Shown: positions 46,276-57,609 of the stretch, in pieces | Layout of the letters: every line of letters begins with the position of its first letter | Position numbering within the stretch: the stretch's first letter is position 1 | NCBI GenBank assembly: GCA_015501605.1 | Contig: JADNRZ010000003.1 | Coordinates: 1,116,001-1,180,000 of the forward strand | DNA from: Panaeolus papilionaceus | Taxonomy: Eukaryota; Basidiomycota; Agaricomycetes; Agaricales | Length of the DNA stretch: 64,000 bases | Direction of reading: 5' to 3' | Program-made: the position numbers and the translations under genes | The notes under the pieces: generated by a model | Seen by the model: the letters and a program-made list of their open reading frames with translations, nothing else | Databases searched by the model: none | What the model was told of the DNA's origin: nothing

Positions 46276-49258
46276 CTATCGCTTTCCGACCACCTCGATC
46301 ATAACACTAGCCACGCAAATGCTATCCTTCTCCACATAAACCCCAATCGCGTACTCCCCGAGATCTCGAAATGAAGCTAATCCAGAGATCTCCACTGTTC
46401 CCTTTGTCAAAACCGTCTCAAAATCAGCTTGCATAAATTTAGGCATAGCCTGCCCAGAAATTTGCTTGACTGTGTAGTTGTCCGGATGCCTGTACACTTC
46501 ACGAGCAGCTGTTGGAACAGAAACACGAAATTTGAATCGATCTCCAGCCCGCACAAGTACTTTCATAGACTCCATCCCGTTATTCGATTTGTTCCCGGCG
46601 TGTGATGATTCGAGCGAAGTGAACGAAGACCGAACATTTGAAAGTTCTGGTGACGATTCTGAAGGGCCCTGAACAGCAAGCTGATCCACACCCAACGACC
46701 GTACGTAGTGTATCCCCATCGACAACTCATCACTCGTACCACTTGCCTTCAGTCCACTATGCTCTTCCACAATCACCTCAGGAGGATAAGGCGACTCGAC
46801 ATGCATAACCTTTGCTCTTTGGCTTGCGATTCGATTTCCTGTGAATGCAGTCGTCGCAGGGACCGCTGCTTGTGGGACAGGAACGCGTGTCGAGCTCGTG
46901 AACGGCACGAGTCGAGGGCGTGTAGGGGGCCCCATCGGAACTTGTTCCATCAAAGACTCCCCAGACACGCCGCTCTTCCCGCTTTTCAGGCTATTGGCAC
47001 TAAACACACGCGTAAATCGTCAGCACAACAATCCAAAAAGACAATAATCAATCCGATCCCAACCATGTGCAGTCCATGATGGGGGAGTGTATTACTTACG
47101 CCATTGAACCCGTGGAGACCTTGTGGGCCAGCCTTCCATCTGCAAAATGGACTTGTGCCATGTTCCTGGGAGGAGCAAAATCCGCCCGGCGTCTAGGTAT
47201 CGAATGCTCCGCGGTGGACGTGGATGGTGAGCCGGTCATAAAAGTGCTTCCGGGTCGACTGGGCAGGTCCTCAAACGGATTCGAAGGGTACATCTGCATC
47301 GCACTGTCTGTATGTCCGGGTAAGGTCTTCGTCGATGCGACCAAGATGGGTTTCCCAATGACCGGTCTGGGTCCGTGTTGTGCACGCCTGGCTCTCCCAC
47401 CGCTCACTGTCCGCACAGTCTCCCTAATCCGTGCCATAAACTCCCGCTTACTTATAACGCTCGAAACATCAGCTGCAGGTTGCGCTGCATGCTGCGACTG
47501 ACTCCTTTCAGAAACACGCCGAAGGCCTAATCCCAGATGACCATACTCCGTGTTAACATGAACTTGCATTGCCGGCGGCACCACCCCAGGCGAAGATGCG
47601 TCACTCGCAATCGTGGGCATCATCTTTGCCGAACTGCTCAAGATCCGCGTCCCATGTGGGCTAAGCGACAGCCCATACCAGCGTCTATCCTTCTCGTTCC
47701 AGGCATGTCGGCCTTCCTCTCCTAGCAACGCTGTATCTTCCAACCTAGCGCATCTTCTCACAACGGCAAAAAATCCCCCGAGTAGACAGAGGCCGCCAAG
47801 GACTGCAAAAGTTATCACAATGGCGAGAACGAGCTTTCGATGAGCCTCTGTTGACAATCCACTCGGGTGAGTGGGTGCCAGTGCCTTGGTATGCCCCGTC
47901 CCAGCGACGTAAATCCTCAGAATCGCATGGGACGTCGAATGTGTATCCCGTTCATACGCCGTGAAAATGCACGTAACATGGTCCTCATCAGACTCCCAGT
48001 TGGAAGGAACGGTTCCGGTGAGATTCGTAGAGTTGGTATCGTATCGGAGCCAGTTTGCCGCGGGTCCAGGCTCGAACGCAATTGTGATGTTCGTGTGCTG
48101 CCTCCTCTGCTCAGCATCAGGCTGCACAAAGTACTCAAACAGATTGAAGTTGATGGCATCCCCTTTTGAAACATTCAAGCTGGGTAGATCCTCCATAGAG
48201 AAGAACGAAGGCACAATGGCGATGGAGACCGTGGTGTTGATCGTTTGGTTGAAGATGGTTTTTACGACGACAGGAAGAGTGGGATTGGGATCCGTCGCAT
48301 TATGGTCCGAGACGCCTGACAGTGTTCTGCTTGTGTTATCGTACTTGAGCCAGTCGCTGTGCGCAGAAACATCGATGAGTAGGTCCGTTATATTGGATGC
48401 TTGGATCGGCTCTCCATCTACCAGGACACCCATAAAGTCCGAGGAAGAAAGCAAGCTCACAGAGAAAGACGTGGAATCCGTGATGTTGATGGTCGGCAAA
48501 GAAGACGTCGCCAGTGAAAGCTCGTGGTTGGCTATAATAACGTCGTAGGCAAGTGTTTGAGAAGTGTAACCTTCTTCGTCAGATGCATGCAAAAGGAATG
48601 AATACACTAGAGGCGTGCTCTTGATATTCTCAGCGCTAGGTACGACGCCATCCAGAGTATAGCTATCTGAGCTCCAAACCATGAAGCTAGGAGGTTCCGA
48701 GCCATTCGCCAAGCGGGTTTCGTAGTAAACGTTGCCCTGAGGGTTGACAAACGTATCCCATTCAAATCCTATGCTGAAAGACCACGATAAAGGAACGCGT
48801 ACGGCAGGATTATCCGTCTTAAGTGCAGAATGCGGTCGGAGAAGGTACACAGAAGCCAGAGATGCGCTGTTAGGTGTAAACTGCTCCTGAATGGTGAGAT
48901 TTAGCGTGGGTGGTGGGTTGGAGGAGACAAAGAGATTGAACTTGGATGAAGCAGAAGAACTCGATCCACGAGCTGTGAGGATAATTTCTGGGTTGCCTTC
49001 GTCTGTTGCGTTGGGTGTGCCGCTAAATGTCCTGGAAGATCCGTCAAAATTCAACCAGCCAGGGAGTGTAGACGTAGTAATATTAAAGTCGTTGTCAGAA
49101 GGGCTGAATGTATTAGGTGAAATGACCCATTCGTAGGGTTGACCGACTCTAGCAACCAGTGGGAGCTGAGATTCCAGCGGCAGGGACACAGTCACATTAG
49201 CATTGACAGAGAGTGAGGCCAGTAGAAAGGCGAAAAGGGGTAAAAGAACGGCAGTCAT
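46276..49258 (-). CDS. Axl2-type cadherin-like plasma membrane protein
   Basis: Large type I membrane protein. The first exon, 49258 to about 47101, starts with a signal peptide (MTAVLLPLFAFLLASLSVNA). It has at least three dystroglycan-type cadherin repeats, each containing WLNFDGSSRTFSGTP-like motifs (WLKYDNTSRTLSGVSDHN; WLRYDTNSTNLTGTVP), and many N-glycosylation sequons. One membrane segment follows (LVLAIVITFAVLGGLCLLGG), then a cytoplasmic tail. A short intron near 47005-47100 leads to the second exon (ANSLKSGKSG...), which has a further compact beta-like domain and ends IEVVGKR at 46276. Yeast Axl2 marks the axial bud site; in filamentous fungi relatives act in septation or conidiation. 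The role here is inferred. Confidence 0.88.
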
Positions 49259-49655
49259 AGGGAATATGTACTTGGCGGGAAGCCGTTTACTACGACCCGA
49301 TGAATGAGTCGGCCAGCGAGTTCACTTCTAGCGCTTAGAGACGTCGTTGCAGCGTGTAAACATTGGCAGTGATCGCTGATAGAAAATCAATAATATACCA
49401 CAACAACGCGATTCAGGGTTACGTGAGTTTGCACTATTTTTAGGATACACACTAATAAGCAAAATAGAGAAAGAAAGGTCGTTATTCTAAAGCAATCATG
49501 AAGTATTTGGAAACATGTCGTATTCATAAGGTGGATCCGGAAGAAGAAATGAGAGAACTGAGAAAGCATGATGCACAGAGAAGTGATGATCAAACAGATA
49601 CCAATAAGAAGATGAGCATGGAAGTAGTATAGAAAAAAAAAGAAATGTACTATAT
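49259..49655. other. Axl2-like promoter and Kap123 3' flank
   Basis: A 397-bp spacer between two tandem minus-strand genes. It has no supportable gene. Confidence 0.5.
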
Positions 49656-52600
49656 CTATGCAAGGTATACCGTCAAACCAGCTGATTGAACCTTCTCTGG
49701 GGCCTCGTTGTTGATGAGGCTGATGAGAGGAATCAGCTCTGCGCGGACATCGTCTCCAATCTGGTCGGCGCCGTTGGGGTCGAGGACAATGGCGAACATG
49801 GCAAGGATTTGGTCCATGTAGGGGAGCAGAACAGCACCGTTGGTCTTGAACAGGTGGAAGAGAGCACGGAACACAGGGCGATTTTCAAGGTAATCATTTT
49901 TGAGGGGGAGAGCGCCAATGAAGACGGGAAGAACTTGGTCGAGGGGAACAGCGGCGGTGTTACGGACGATGAGACGGGCGACAGCACCAGTGGCGTTGTC
50001 CTTAGCGTTGAAACGGGCAGGAGGAGAGTTGGGTGGGACCTCGAAGATGGGTCGAAGAGCTGCAAGAAGTTGGATATATTGAGGTGATAGATCAACTTCG
50101 GAGTGCTCGACGAGGAGGCCGGTGGCGAATGCGGCGTTGCTAACAACCTCAGGCTCAATGTCACCAAGAGCGCGGTAGAAGAGCTCAAGGAGGGGTTGAG
50201 TATGGGGAGTAACAGCGGATTTCATTCCAGAAATGATCTCGGCCAGGCATCCGATGGCCGCAGAGCGATCGCTGAGGGAGCGGCTCTTCTTGTAGTATTT
50301 GGTGATGAGAGGGAAGAAGGTGGTGAATGCCTGGGAGAAGTCTTCGCCGAGGACGTTGGCGAGTGAGGAGACGAGGTCACCAGCGGAAGAGATCAAGACA
50401 GAGTCATATTCAGCTTGATCTTCAGGAGCTTCCTCATCCTCGGGCTGATCAGGATCCTGCTGGCAGAAGGCCTTCTGCTCTAGAATTTGCATGGCAATCT
50501 GGCAGATGGTATCGAAGTGGCCTTCAATGAAGCGGGGTCCAACCTTGTTCATGGTCTCGGCTAATCCGAGGCAGAGAGCAGCAGCAACGCTCCTACGATA
50601 TAATAAGTCGCCGAGACCTTGCAAGAACGAAAGTCAAGACGTACTTGTTATCCTCAGTTTCGTACATCTCCAAAAGAGGGGGGAGAGAGTGCTTGATCAA
50701 CTCCTGAACAGTTGAAGGAAGAGATGGCTAAAAAGAGCTTCAGTATGCATTCAACTTGTGGAATTTTAAACACATACAGAGTTGTTGGCACCGGCAACCC
50801 AATCCTCGTGTTCACCGAGCTCGTAGAAGGTAGAGATGATGGACAGAAGAGAGTCGGTGGCGCTCTTGCGAATGCCCTCATAGTAGTGAGGTAAGAGGGC
50901 GATGAGCTCGAGGGTGGCCTGCTCAACGTATGGGAGGAAGTGACCACGAGTCGAGACGAAAAGGGTGCCGAGGGTGTCAGCGGCAATCTCCTTCTCGACG
51001 GCAATGGCGCTGTTAACATCCATCAACTTGTCAAGGTCAAGATCCTCCAGCTCGATGGAGGTGTTGCCCTCTTCATCTTGAATGGCGATGGCATTGGTGG
51101 GTGAAGATCCACTGTTGAAAGCAGAAGCGGCCTCAGCAATCGAAACTAAAAGAAAACGAAGCGTTAGCACCGAAGAAAGGCCATTCCCTAAAGAAAGCCT
51201 TACCTTCGAGGTTATCCTCTCCCTTCTCAACCTGATTGCAGCTGGCAAGGATAAGAGGGACAACCTGGGGGAGGTACGGAGCGAATTCCTCGCCAAAGAC
51301 TCGGCTCATAACACCGAAGAACAGGAAGCTGCATTCGCGGAGACGGGCGCTTCCCATTTCACAGCCCTGGAAAGCTTGCTTCATTAAGTCAGGGAAATAG
51401 GGCCTGAAAACATCCTTTCCAACGGCTTCAGAGAAGGTTCCAATCGCATCCATCGTGATTCCACGAAGCTCGATTTCTTCGCCTTCGCCGGTGAGGCTAA
51501 GGAATGGAGCCAGGTGGGTAATGGTGGGCTGGAAATAGGGGAGAAACCGGGGTCCCGAGGCATGGGCGGCACTGCCAATAGCACCAGTAACAACAGCTTT
51601 GACGGGGATGGGAGCGCTGGTCAAAAGGCTGCCGAGCCTCTCCATTATAAGAGGAAGATATTGGTCGATTGATTCATGAAGGATTTCGAGCAGAGCATCG
51701 AGGGCAGTGCAGGCACTGCGTTGAGTGGTGGGGTCGTCAATCAAGTTCATGATGCTCTAAACACTTATTTAGCTTCGAAAATCTTGATAAAAAGCGAGGT
51801 ATACTTACGGGGATGAGGGCGTTGTGCTTTGAGGCACACTCGTCCTCCAACCACTCACACAGGCAGCTAATAGCGACACAGGCGGCCTTGCGGACGGAAG
51901 CGTCACCATCTTGAAGACCAGCCTCAATGACGGGCCAAATCTCGTTCATCAAGGGGGTCATGTACTCGCTGCAGCCTTCAACAGCGACGCCGAGAGCGAG
52001 CATGGCACCGCGACGATGGGTTGCGTCGGGGGAGCCGAAATACTGACCAATGAGAACGCGGAGAGGCGGGAAGACTTGGGTGGGAGGAAGGTTGGTAGAC
52101 AAGCCATCGATGATGCGGAGAGCGGACTAGCATCATGTTAAGCGTTGTCTTCAAAAACAGTCGACCCAAAGTGAACACTCACGCGGGAAGGGGCATCGTC
52201 ATCGACATCCTCGGGTTCCTCTTCGGTGGTGATGGGCATAAGACCCTTGAGAATTTCACCAGCAAGGTTGTGGCTTTGAACCTTGCTCTTTTTACTATCG
52301 AACAAGTTAGAGATCATTGAAAAACATCGAAGAGAGTCACACACTATTGAACAGTCCAGTTCAACGCGTTGAGAGCCAATACACGGAGCTCGCCGTCGAA
52401 GCTCTTGTTGCTACCACATTGAAGGAGGAACTGAACAAGATCAGGGATGTGGTGGCTGAGAATGGGTACCTCCTACAAGAAAAAGAGTAAGAAAAGATGA
52501 TCGGTAGAAAGACGGGGATACTTGCCAGGATGAGGAGAGTCTCGAGGACGTCGAAAAGTTGGCGTGCGCCACCCTCGTTATTGCTTTCGACGGCTTGGCC

Positions 52601-53618
52601 AATGACGCGGATCATGGAAGGAAGCAGGGCCCGGAAGGCTTTCTAAAAGGGGCGTCAGTTTTTAGTACAGTTGACCATCATCACAAACCACCAAAACATA
52701 CGAGCTCGGCTTTATCATCAGAATCGATATATTGAGCGATGACACCAAGTGATCTAAGGATACAAATTCAGGGACAGGTTTGATTTGCGTGCAAGTGATG
52801 ATATCATACCGGACAGTAGTGATTCTGACGTCCATGCTCTCAGGATCCTCGAGAAGATTTTGGAAAAGAGTGAGAAGACTGGGGAGTTGCTGCTGGAAGC
52901 CCTCGACAATGCTTTCAAGAACGGTGAAGAGAATGAATGATCCAACTTCACGATCTGATGCCTTATTGGATGTGCAGGTGGAATGAAGGAAGGGCAAAAG
53001 TTGGTTCCATGTTCCTTGAGGGACTTCAATGGATGCGATGGCAGCGATGACTCGTGCAGCCGAGTGACGGACAAGAGAACTGTAAGATCAAGGTCAGGTA
53101 ATTCGAGTGTGATATGCTGTGATGCTTACTTTGACTCCTGGATGATCAGTTCGGGGAGTCTCTGCTTGATCTCCTCGCGCTCGGTTTGAGGAAGTTGAGT
53201 CCATAGGTTGCCACTGTTATTGTTGACGCGTTTTCTTAGTTCTACAGCAGCCAATTGACGAACCTAGTTGTCGTTGGTTAGTTACAAGTATTTTTTTCAT
53301 TATACATGATAACATACTGAGAATTCTGGGGAGCTTGCAAGGATGCTGGCGAGAGCAGAGATGCAAGCGGGATTTTTGTAGTACTCCTGGTTCAATTGAA
53401 CAGTTGCCTTGATAGATAAATTTATATGAGCACCATGGCCGTATTCAATGTTTGTTAAAGTCAATAACTTACAGCCTTGAGAAGTGCAGTATCATTTGAA
53501 GTAGTTTGTAGGAGCAGATTATGGAGACTTTGAACGTAATTAGGCTAATAAAAAAAGATCGCGACGATGATAAGGGTTGAGAGATGGTATTGTTGTAATT
53601 TTTAATACTTACATCCAT
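49656..53618 (-). CDS. KAP123: Importin beta family karyopherin Kap123 / importin-4
   Basis: Nuclear import receptor for ribosomal proteins and histones H3/H4. The first coding exon is only six bases (53613-53618, ATG GAT, then GTAAGT). It joins over a 68-nt intron to the exon starting at 53544, giving MDPNYVQSLHNLLLQTTSND. The importin-beta N-terminal helices follow (SPEFSVRQLAAVELRKRV; RLPELIIQESKSLVRHSAAR), then about 20 HEAT repeats. These include RALLPSMIRVIGQAVE, QYFGSPDATHRRGAMLALGV, VFRPYFPDLMKQAFQGCEM and YYEGIRKSATDSLLSIISTF. An acidic loop (DPDQPEDEEAPEDQAEYDS) lies near 50410-50455. The end QSAGLTVYLA is at 49656. Roughly 17 exons. The choice of Kap123 over Kap121 is by overall resemblance and fairly confident. 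Confidence 0.92.
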
Positions 53619-53660
53619 TTCTGCAAAGGATTGAACGGTGAGGAGGAGAGGATAAAGGTG

Positions 53661-53675
53661 GAGAGAGAGAGAGAG
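53661..53675. repeat. (GA)n microsatellite in the Kap123 5' flank
   Basis: A GA dinucleotide run about 45 bp upstream of the Kap123 start codon. It could be part of the core promoter or 5' UTR (a CT run on the coding strand, as is common in fungal promoters). Confidence 0.8.
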
Positions 53676-54017
53676 GTGGACAAGCGATAAAGTACAGGAG
53701 GGCTACAAATTTTTTTGAGTCGGAGTTGTCCGAGTTTATCTCTTCCGCGATCGGTACCGCGCTTTCCACACTGACTGACTAAACAATTTTATTTTTATTT
53801 TTTTTTATTGTAAATATATTTTATCGAAAGTCTATCTGTCCATCTATCTATCCTAAAATTTAAATCGTAATAAAATAATCAATAAAAAGAGTTCTAGTTC
53901 AAGTATGAAATAACTACTTAAACTTTGAGCAAGCCCTTGCCCAATGCCCAGAATCCCAGATGAGATTGTATTTTCTCATTGGTAATTGCTCCATCACGTG
54001 TAGAAACTTTAAACCCC

Positions 54018-54136
54018 ACGCGTCTCGCTTAATTAAACGCGTGCTGTTATTGCCCTAATTAACGAACAGTGCAATGGCCCTTCTCGCATTGTTGTCCACA
54101 ACTTGAGCCACTCAGCCAGACTTAAATATTACGCGT
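54018..54136. promoter_or_regulatory. Cluster of three ACGCGT (MCB-like) boxes
   Basis: ACGCGT occurs at 54018-54023, 54037-54042 and 54131-54136, 129-247 bp upstream of the small gene starting at 54265. A CACGTG lies at 53995-54000. In ascomycetes ACGCGT is bound by MBF (Mbp1/Swi6) at G1/S genes. A G1/S role here is inference. The same 646-bp region also serves the divergent Kap123 gene. Confidence 0.5.
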
Positions 54137-54264
54137 CAATGGCATGCTAAATCCGAATTCTCGTTCTTTCTTACCTTTCATTACTGGCCTGGACCCCTGG
54201 TGGTTCCGGTTTACACACCCGTTCTTTTTGCACATTCTTTCTGACACACTCTTTCATTTATATT

Positions 54265-54718
54265 ATGACTACGGTCCGAGCTGGACGTCTCGTTAAGTCG
54301 AGACGCAGTCTTTCCAAAAGAGCTAAAGGGCGCGTCGAATACATACAATTCCCCAATGAGTATCCCTCTGAACTTAAATCTTTCCTCCTTCTTTAGGTCC
54401 AGTCAATACCAGGGTTCTCCTCCTCGTGTATCCCCACGTGCAAGGGAGAATCGGGAAAAGCCCTTCTCATCCACTGCTATTACGACTAATTGTAACCCAT
54501 CGATTCCGACGTTATCTAGACATCTCGTCCTGCTTTGGAAGTGTATTACAAACATGAAGACGTCAAAGAAATCCCGTCGCTTGTCGTACATACCCGATGG
54601 ATTTACCAAGGTTGAGATCACAGACGAGCCACAAACTCCTCTCGCTAATCGGCGTCATGCTGGATTTTGGGACCCGCCCGTACTTCCACCATCTCCTTCT
54701 ACTCCTGAATCCGATTGA
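54265..54718 (+). CDS. Small basic hypothetical protein, about 138 aa
   Basis: Two exons, 54265-54359 and 54397-54718, are joined over a short 37-nt intron (GTATCC...TTTAG); the frame stays open (FPNE/SSQYQG). The product starts MTTVRAGRLVKSRRSLSKRA, is Lys/Arg-rich at both ends of its first third, and has SP/TP sites (GSPPRVSP, PQTPLANRR, LPPSPSTPESD). It contains a compact hydrophilic core with SYIPDGFTKVEITDEP and HAGFWDPPVLPP. I do not recognise the family. The upstream ACGCGT cluster and CDK-like sites hint at a cell-cycle-regulated protein, which is inference. The intron is at the short end for fungi, so the first exon is the weakest part. The second exon also opens from an ATG at 54356 in the same frame. 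Confidence 0.55.
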
Positions 54719-55611
54719 AACACATACCATGGTTCCGTTGATGTGGGATGCTTCCACCTAACGAATCCGACCGAGTGGCATAAAGTCATTACCATATTTA
54801 TTTTAATCGCATAGGTTTCCGACCTTTCTGTCTTCACAAAATTTATGTACACCTGATTGTATACTCAAGATTACCGTTGTCTATCGCAAAAAGTGCGCAT
54901 TGTTGCTATCAACAGAAGTAATCACCGGCGCTTATGTGACACCGACGTCAGATCTATACTTTCTCCCCAAGCTTTACGGTCTTCGACCATAGGCAATTTG
55001 ACGCTTCGTAGATGTTCGAAAAAAGGGTGTCGCTATTAAAATGCTGAGATTAGCACGATACTGAAGACAAAAAGCAATGTTGTATGTCCTAATTACACTG
55101 AAGAATGTTAAAGAAACAAGCAAAAGAGTTTCGAAGAGCGCGGTCCTTGACATAAATTAAGTCAAGCTCTTAACATCATCCGACGGAGTATTTAACTGAC
55201 ACTTGTGTCTAGACGGCCAAGTAAAATGGCACGTAGTAAGTTGTTTCATACATGGCTGGTAGTCTTTATTACGATGCTCTTACTATGTGCGTTGAGACGC
55301 CTAACAATGCGAATTTCATAGGATGTAGCTGGTCAATTCTTGAGAAATTTAAATTGGACTTTGAGACCGAATTCTGACTGAATTAACGCCTAAAATTGAA
55401 TTTAAATTTGACAAGACATAGAAAAACAAGCCCGAATGAATAAAGTTGAGAAATGCAAGTGGTTCAAGGAGTCGACAAGGCGTATTTGTGTCGTGGGAGT
55501 AACGTGAGGTGATGCCAAACTCGAACCCCGATCATTCCGAGTGAGGTCGTCGTGCCAGTGAATTCGCCGTTTCCTGTACTGTAGACTATATAGCATACCG
55601 CTAAATTCAGG
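54719..55611. other. 893 bp intergenic
   Basis: AT-rich sequence between the small basic gene and dihydroorotate dehydrogenase. Short frames only. A weak tRNA-like B-box on the minus strand near 55520 was examined and rejected. Confidence 0.5.
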
Positions 55612-57358
55612 ATGCCATTCCTTCAACATGGCATCCCAAAATCTCTGACCAGAGCTTCACTGAGGTTCCACCCACGGCCACAACCTACCCGTACTCTCTT
55701 TTCCAAAGCTCAGGCAGCTCCACCAAACCCTGTCCGAACAACCGTCTATGCCGCCACTTTGGCTGTTTCAGCAACTGTTTTCGCTGTCTACTACTTCGAT
55801 GCACGTTCTGCCATGCATAGATACGTCGTCATGCCTGTCACAAGGAGCCTGTTTGATGCAGAGACTGGACACAAACTCGCCGTCAAACTCTTGAAATCTG
55901 GGCTGGCACCTAGGGACCCTGTAACGGACACTGAACGTCTGAAGTGCAAGGTATTTGCTGATGGGATTATACGTGGAGCGTCATATTCATTGAAGGAAAT
56001 AGATTTGGGAGGAGGAACTGTCTAATCCCATTGGTCTTGCCGCAGGGTTTGACAAAGAGGGCGAAGCTATCGACGGTGAGCCGTTCATTAAAATGGCGTC
56101 AATTATCCACGTCTAATGTACGCTACAGGTCTGTTCAACCTCGGATTTAGCTGGGTTGAGATTGGAAGCGTCACACCAAAGCCACAGGCAAGCCAGATAT
56201 GTACCATACCCCCTTTAATACATTCTAACTTGGGAGCAGCCAGGAAATCCCAAACCTCGGATGTTCCGTCTTGAAGAAGACAGTGCTGTGATCAACCGCT
56301 ATGGTTTCCCTTCTCAAGGCCACACCTCTGTTCTTGCTCGTGTCAAATCACGGCTTCCAGCCTTCAGACAGGAGTCAAGCCAACGCGCGGCGTTGAGAGA
56401 TGAATCAATTCTGGCTGTGAATTTAGGAAAGAACAAAGACTCGCCCGCAGAATCAGCCGAGGACTTTGTGGCCGGTGTTCGGACATTTGGTCCCTACACT
56501 GATGTGCTTGTGGTCAACGTTTCTAGTCCCAACACCCCAGGACTGCGGTATGTACCTATTAAACCAATATTTGCATCTTTTCCCTTGTATTTACTTTCCA
56601 AAGGGGGCTACAAAATCGCGAGCTGTTAGAAAACCTTCTGTCCGAGGTGGTCAAAGCTCGAGATGAACTGCCGCTGTCCCCTGTAACGTCGCGGCGTCCA
56701 AAACTCGTCTTGAAAATCGCACCAGACCTCAACGAGTCTCAAATTGTTGACATTGCCGACGTCATCAGGAAGAATAAAATCGACGGAGTGATTGTGAGCA
56801 ACACGACGATTCAGAGACCAAAGCACCTTATTAGCGGTCCGTATCCAAGCAAAATTTCCTTCCCTCATTTCGGTTGTTCTGATGATTTGTTTTTTTTTGT
56901 GCGATACAGTTCACCAAGAGGAAGTTGGGGGGCTGTCAGGGCCGCCTATCAAACCTTACTCGCTCAAAGCGTTGAAAACAATGCGCGAAAATCTTCCAGC
57001 AACTATCCCAATCATCGGCGCCGGCGGTATTTCGTCCGGCAAGGACGCCTTAGATTTTGCCAAGGCCGGTGCTTCAATGGTCCAGCTTTATACAAGCTTT
57101 GGGTACGACGGTGTTGGTACTATCAGGAGAATCAAAGATCAACTAGATGAAGAGCTGTTGAAAGAGGGTAGGACTTGGGAGCAGGTTGTAAATGAATCAG
57201 TGGACAACTTGAGCTGGAAGGAGCCACCCCCCGCACCTGCACCTGTACCTGAAGCGGCGAAGGCGGAAGGCGGGATCGGGCAATTAGTTTCGGAAGCAAA
57301 GGAATTGGAAGCATTGTTGGATAAACTTGGTGAAAAGGCTGATGAATCCACTTCATAA
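55612..57358 (+). CDS. URA9: Dihydroorotate dehydrogenase, class 2, mitochondrial
   Basis: Oxidises dihydroorotate to orotate in pyrimidine synthesis, passing electrons to ubiquinone at the inner mitochondrial membrane. The N-terminus is a basic presequence ([19 protein letters not shown]) and a membrane helix ([18 protein letters not shown]). The core has [73 protein letters not shown] (class 2 catalytic Ser), [33 protein letters not shown] and [12 protein letters not shown]. Exons: 55612-55950, 56003-56075, about 56129-56187, 56240 onward, and further. The intron at 56188-56239 is GC-AG. An unusual tail of about 55 residues, Pro/Ala-rich then Glu/Leu-rich, follows the normal end. Confidence 0.95.
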
Positions 57359-57609
57359 AACATGTAACTACGTTTCTTCGTGTTGGGCTATAGACTCAGG
57401 TAGACATTGAGAAAGATAGATAATCTGTCCATTGTTGTGTTAAAGAGGTTCACATGATCACTGAACCGGAAAAAGCCCCTAAAAGGCGATTTGAGAGAGC
57501 AAAAACGGAATATGCAGGCTTTGTTGCGATCCATACGAAAACGCGCCAAATTGAAATTCAGGATTTCGGCTACTTTTTCCTCCAGATTAAACAATTTCAT
57601 TGGCTGTTC

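Noticed and set aside
55500..55560. tRNA gene on the minus strand (GGTTCGAG box)
   Set aside because: The B-box is imperfect (no TCC end), no A-box lies at proper distance, and no cloverleaf can be drawn.
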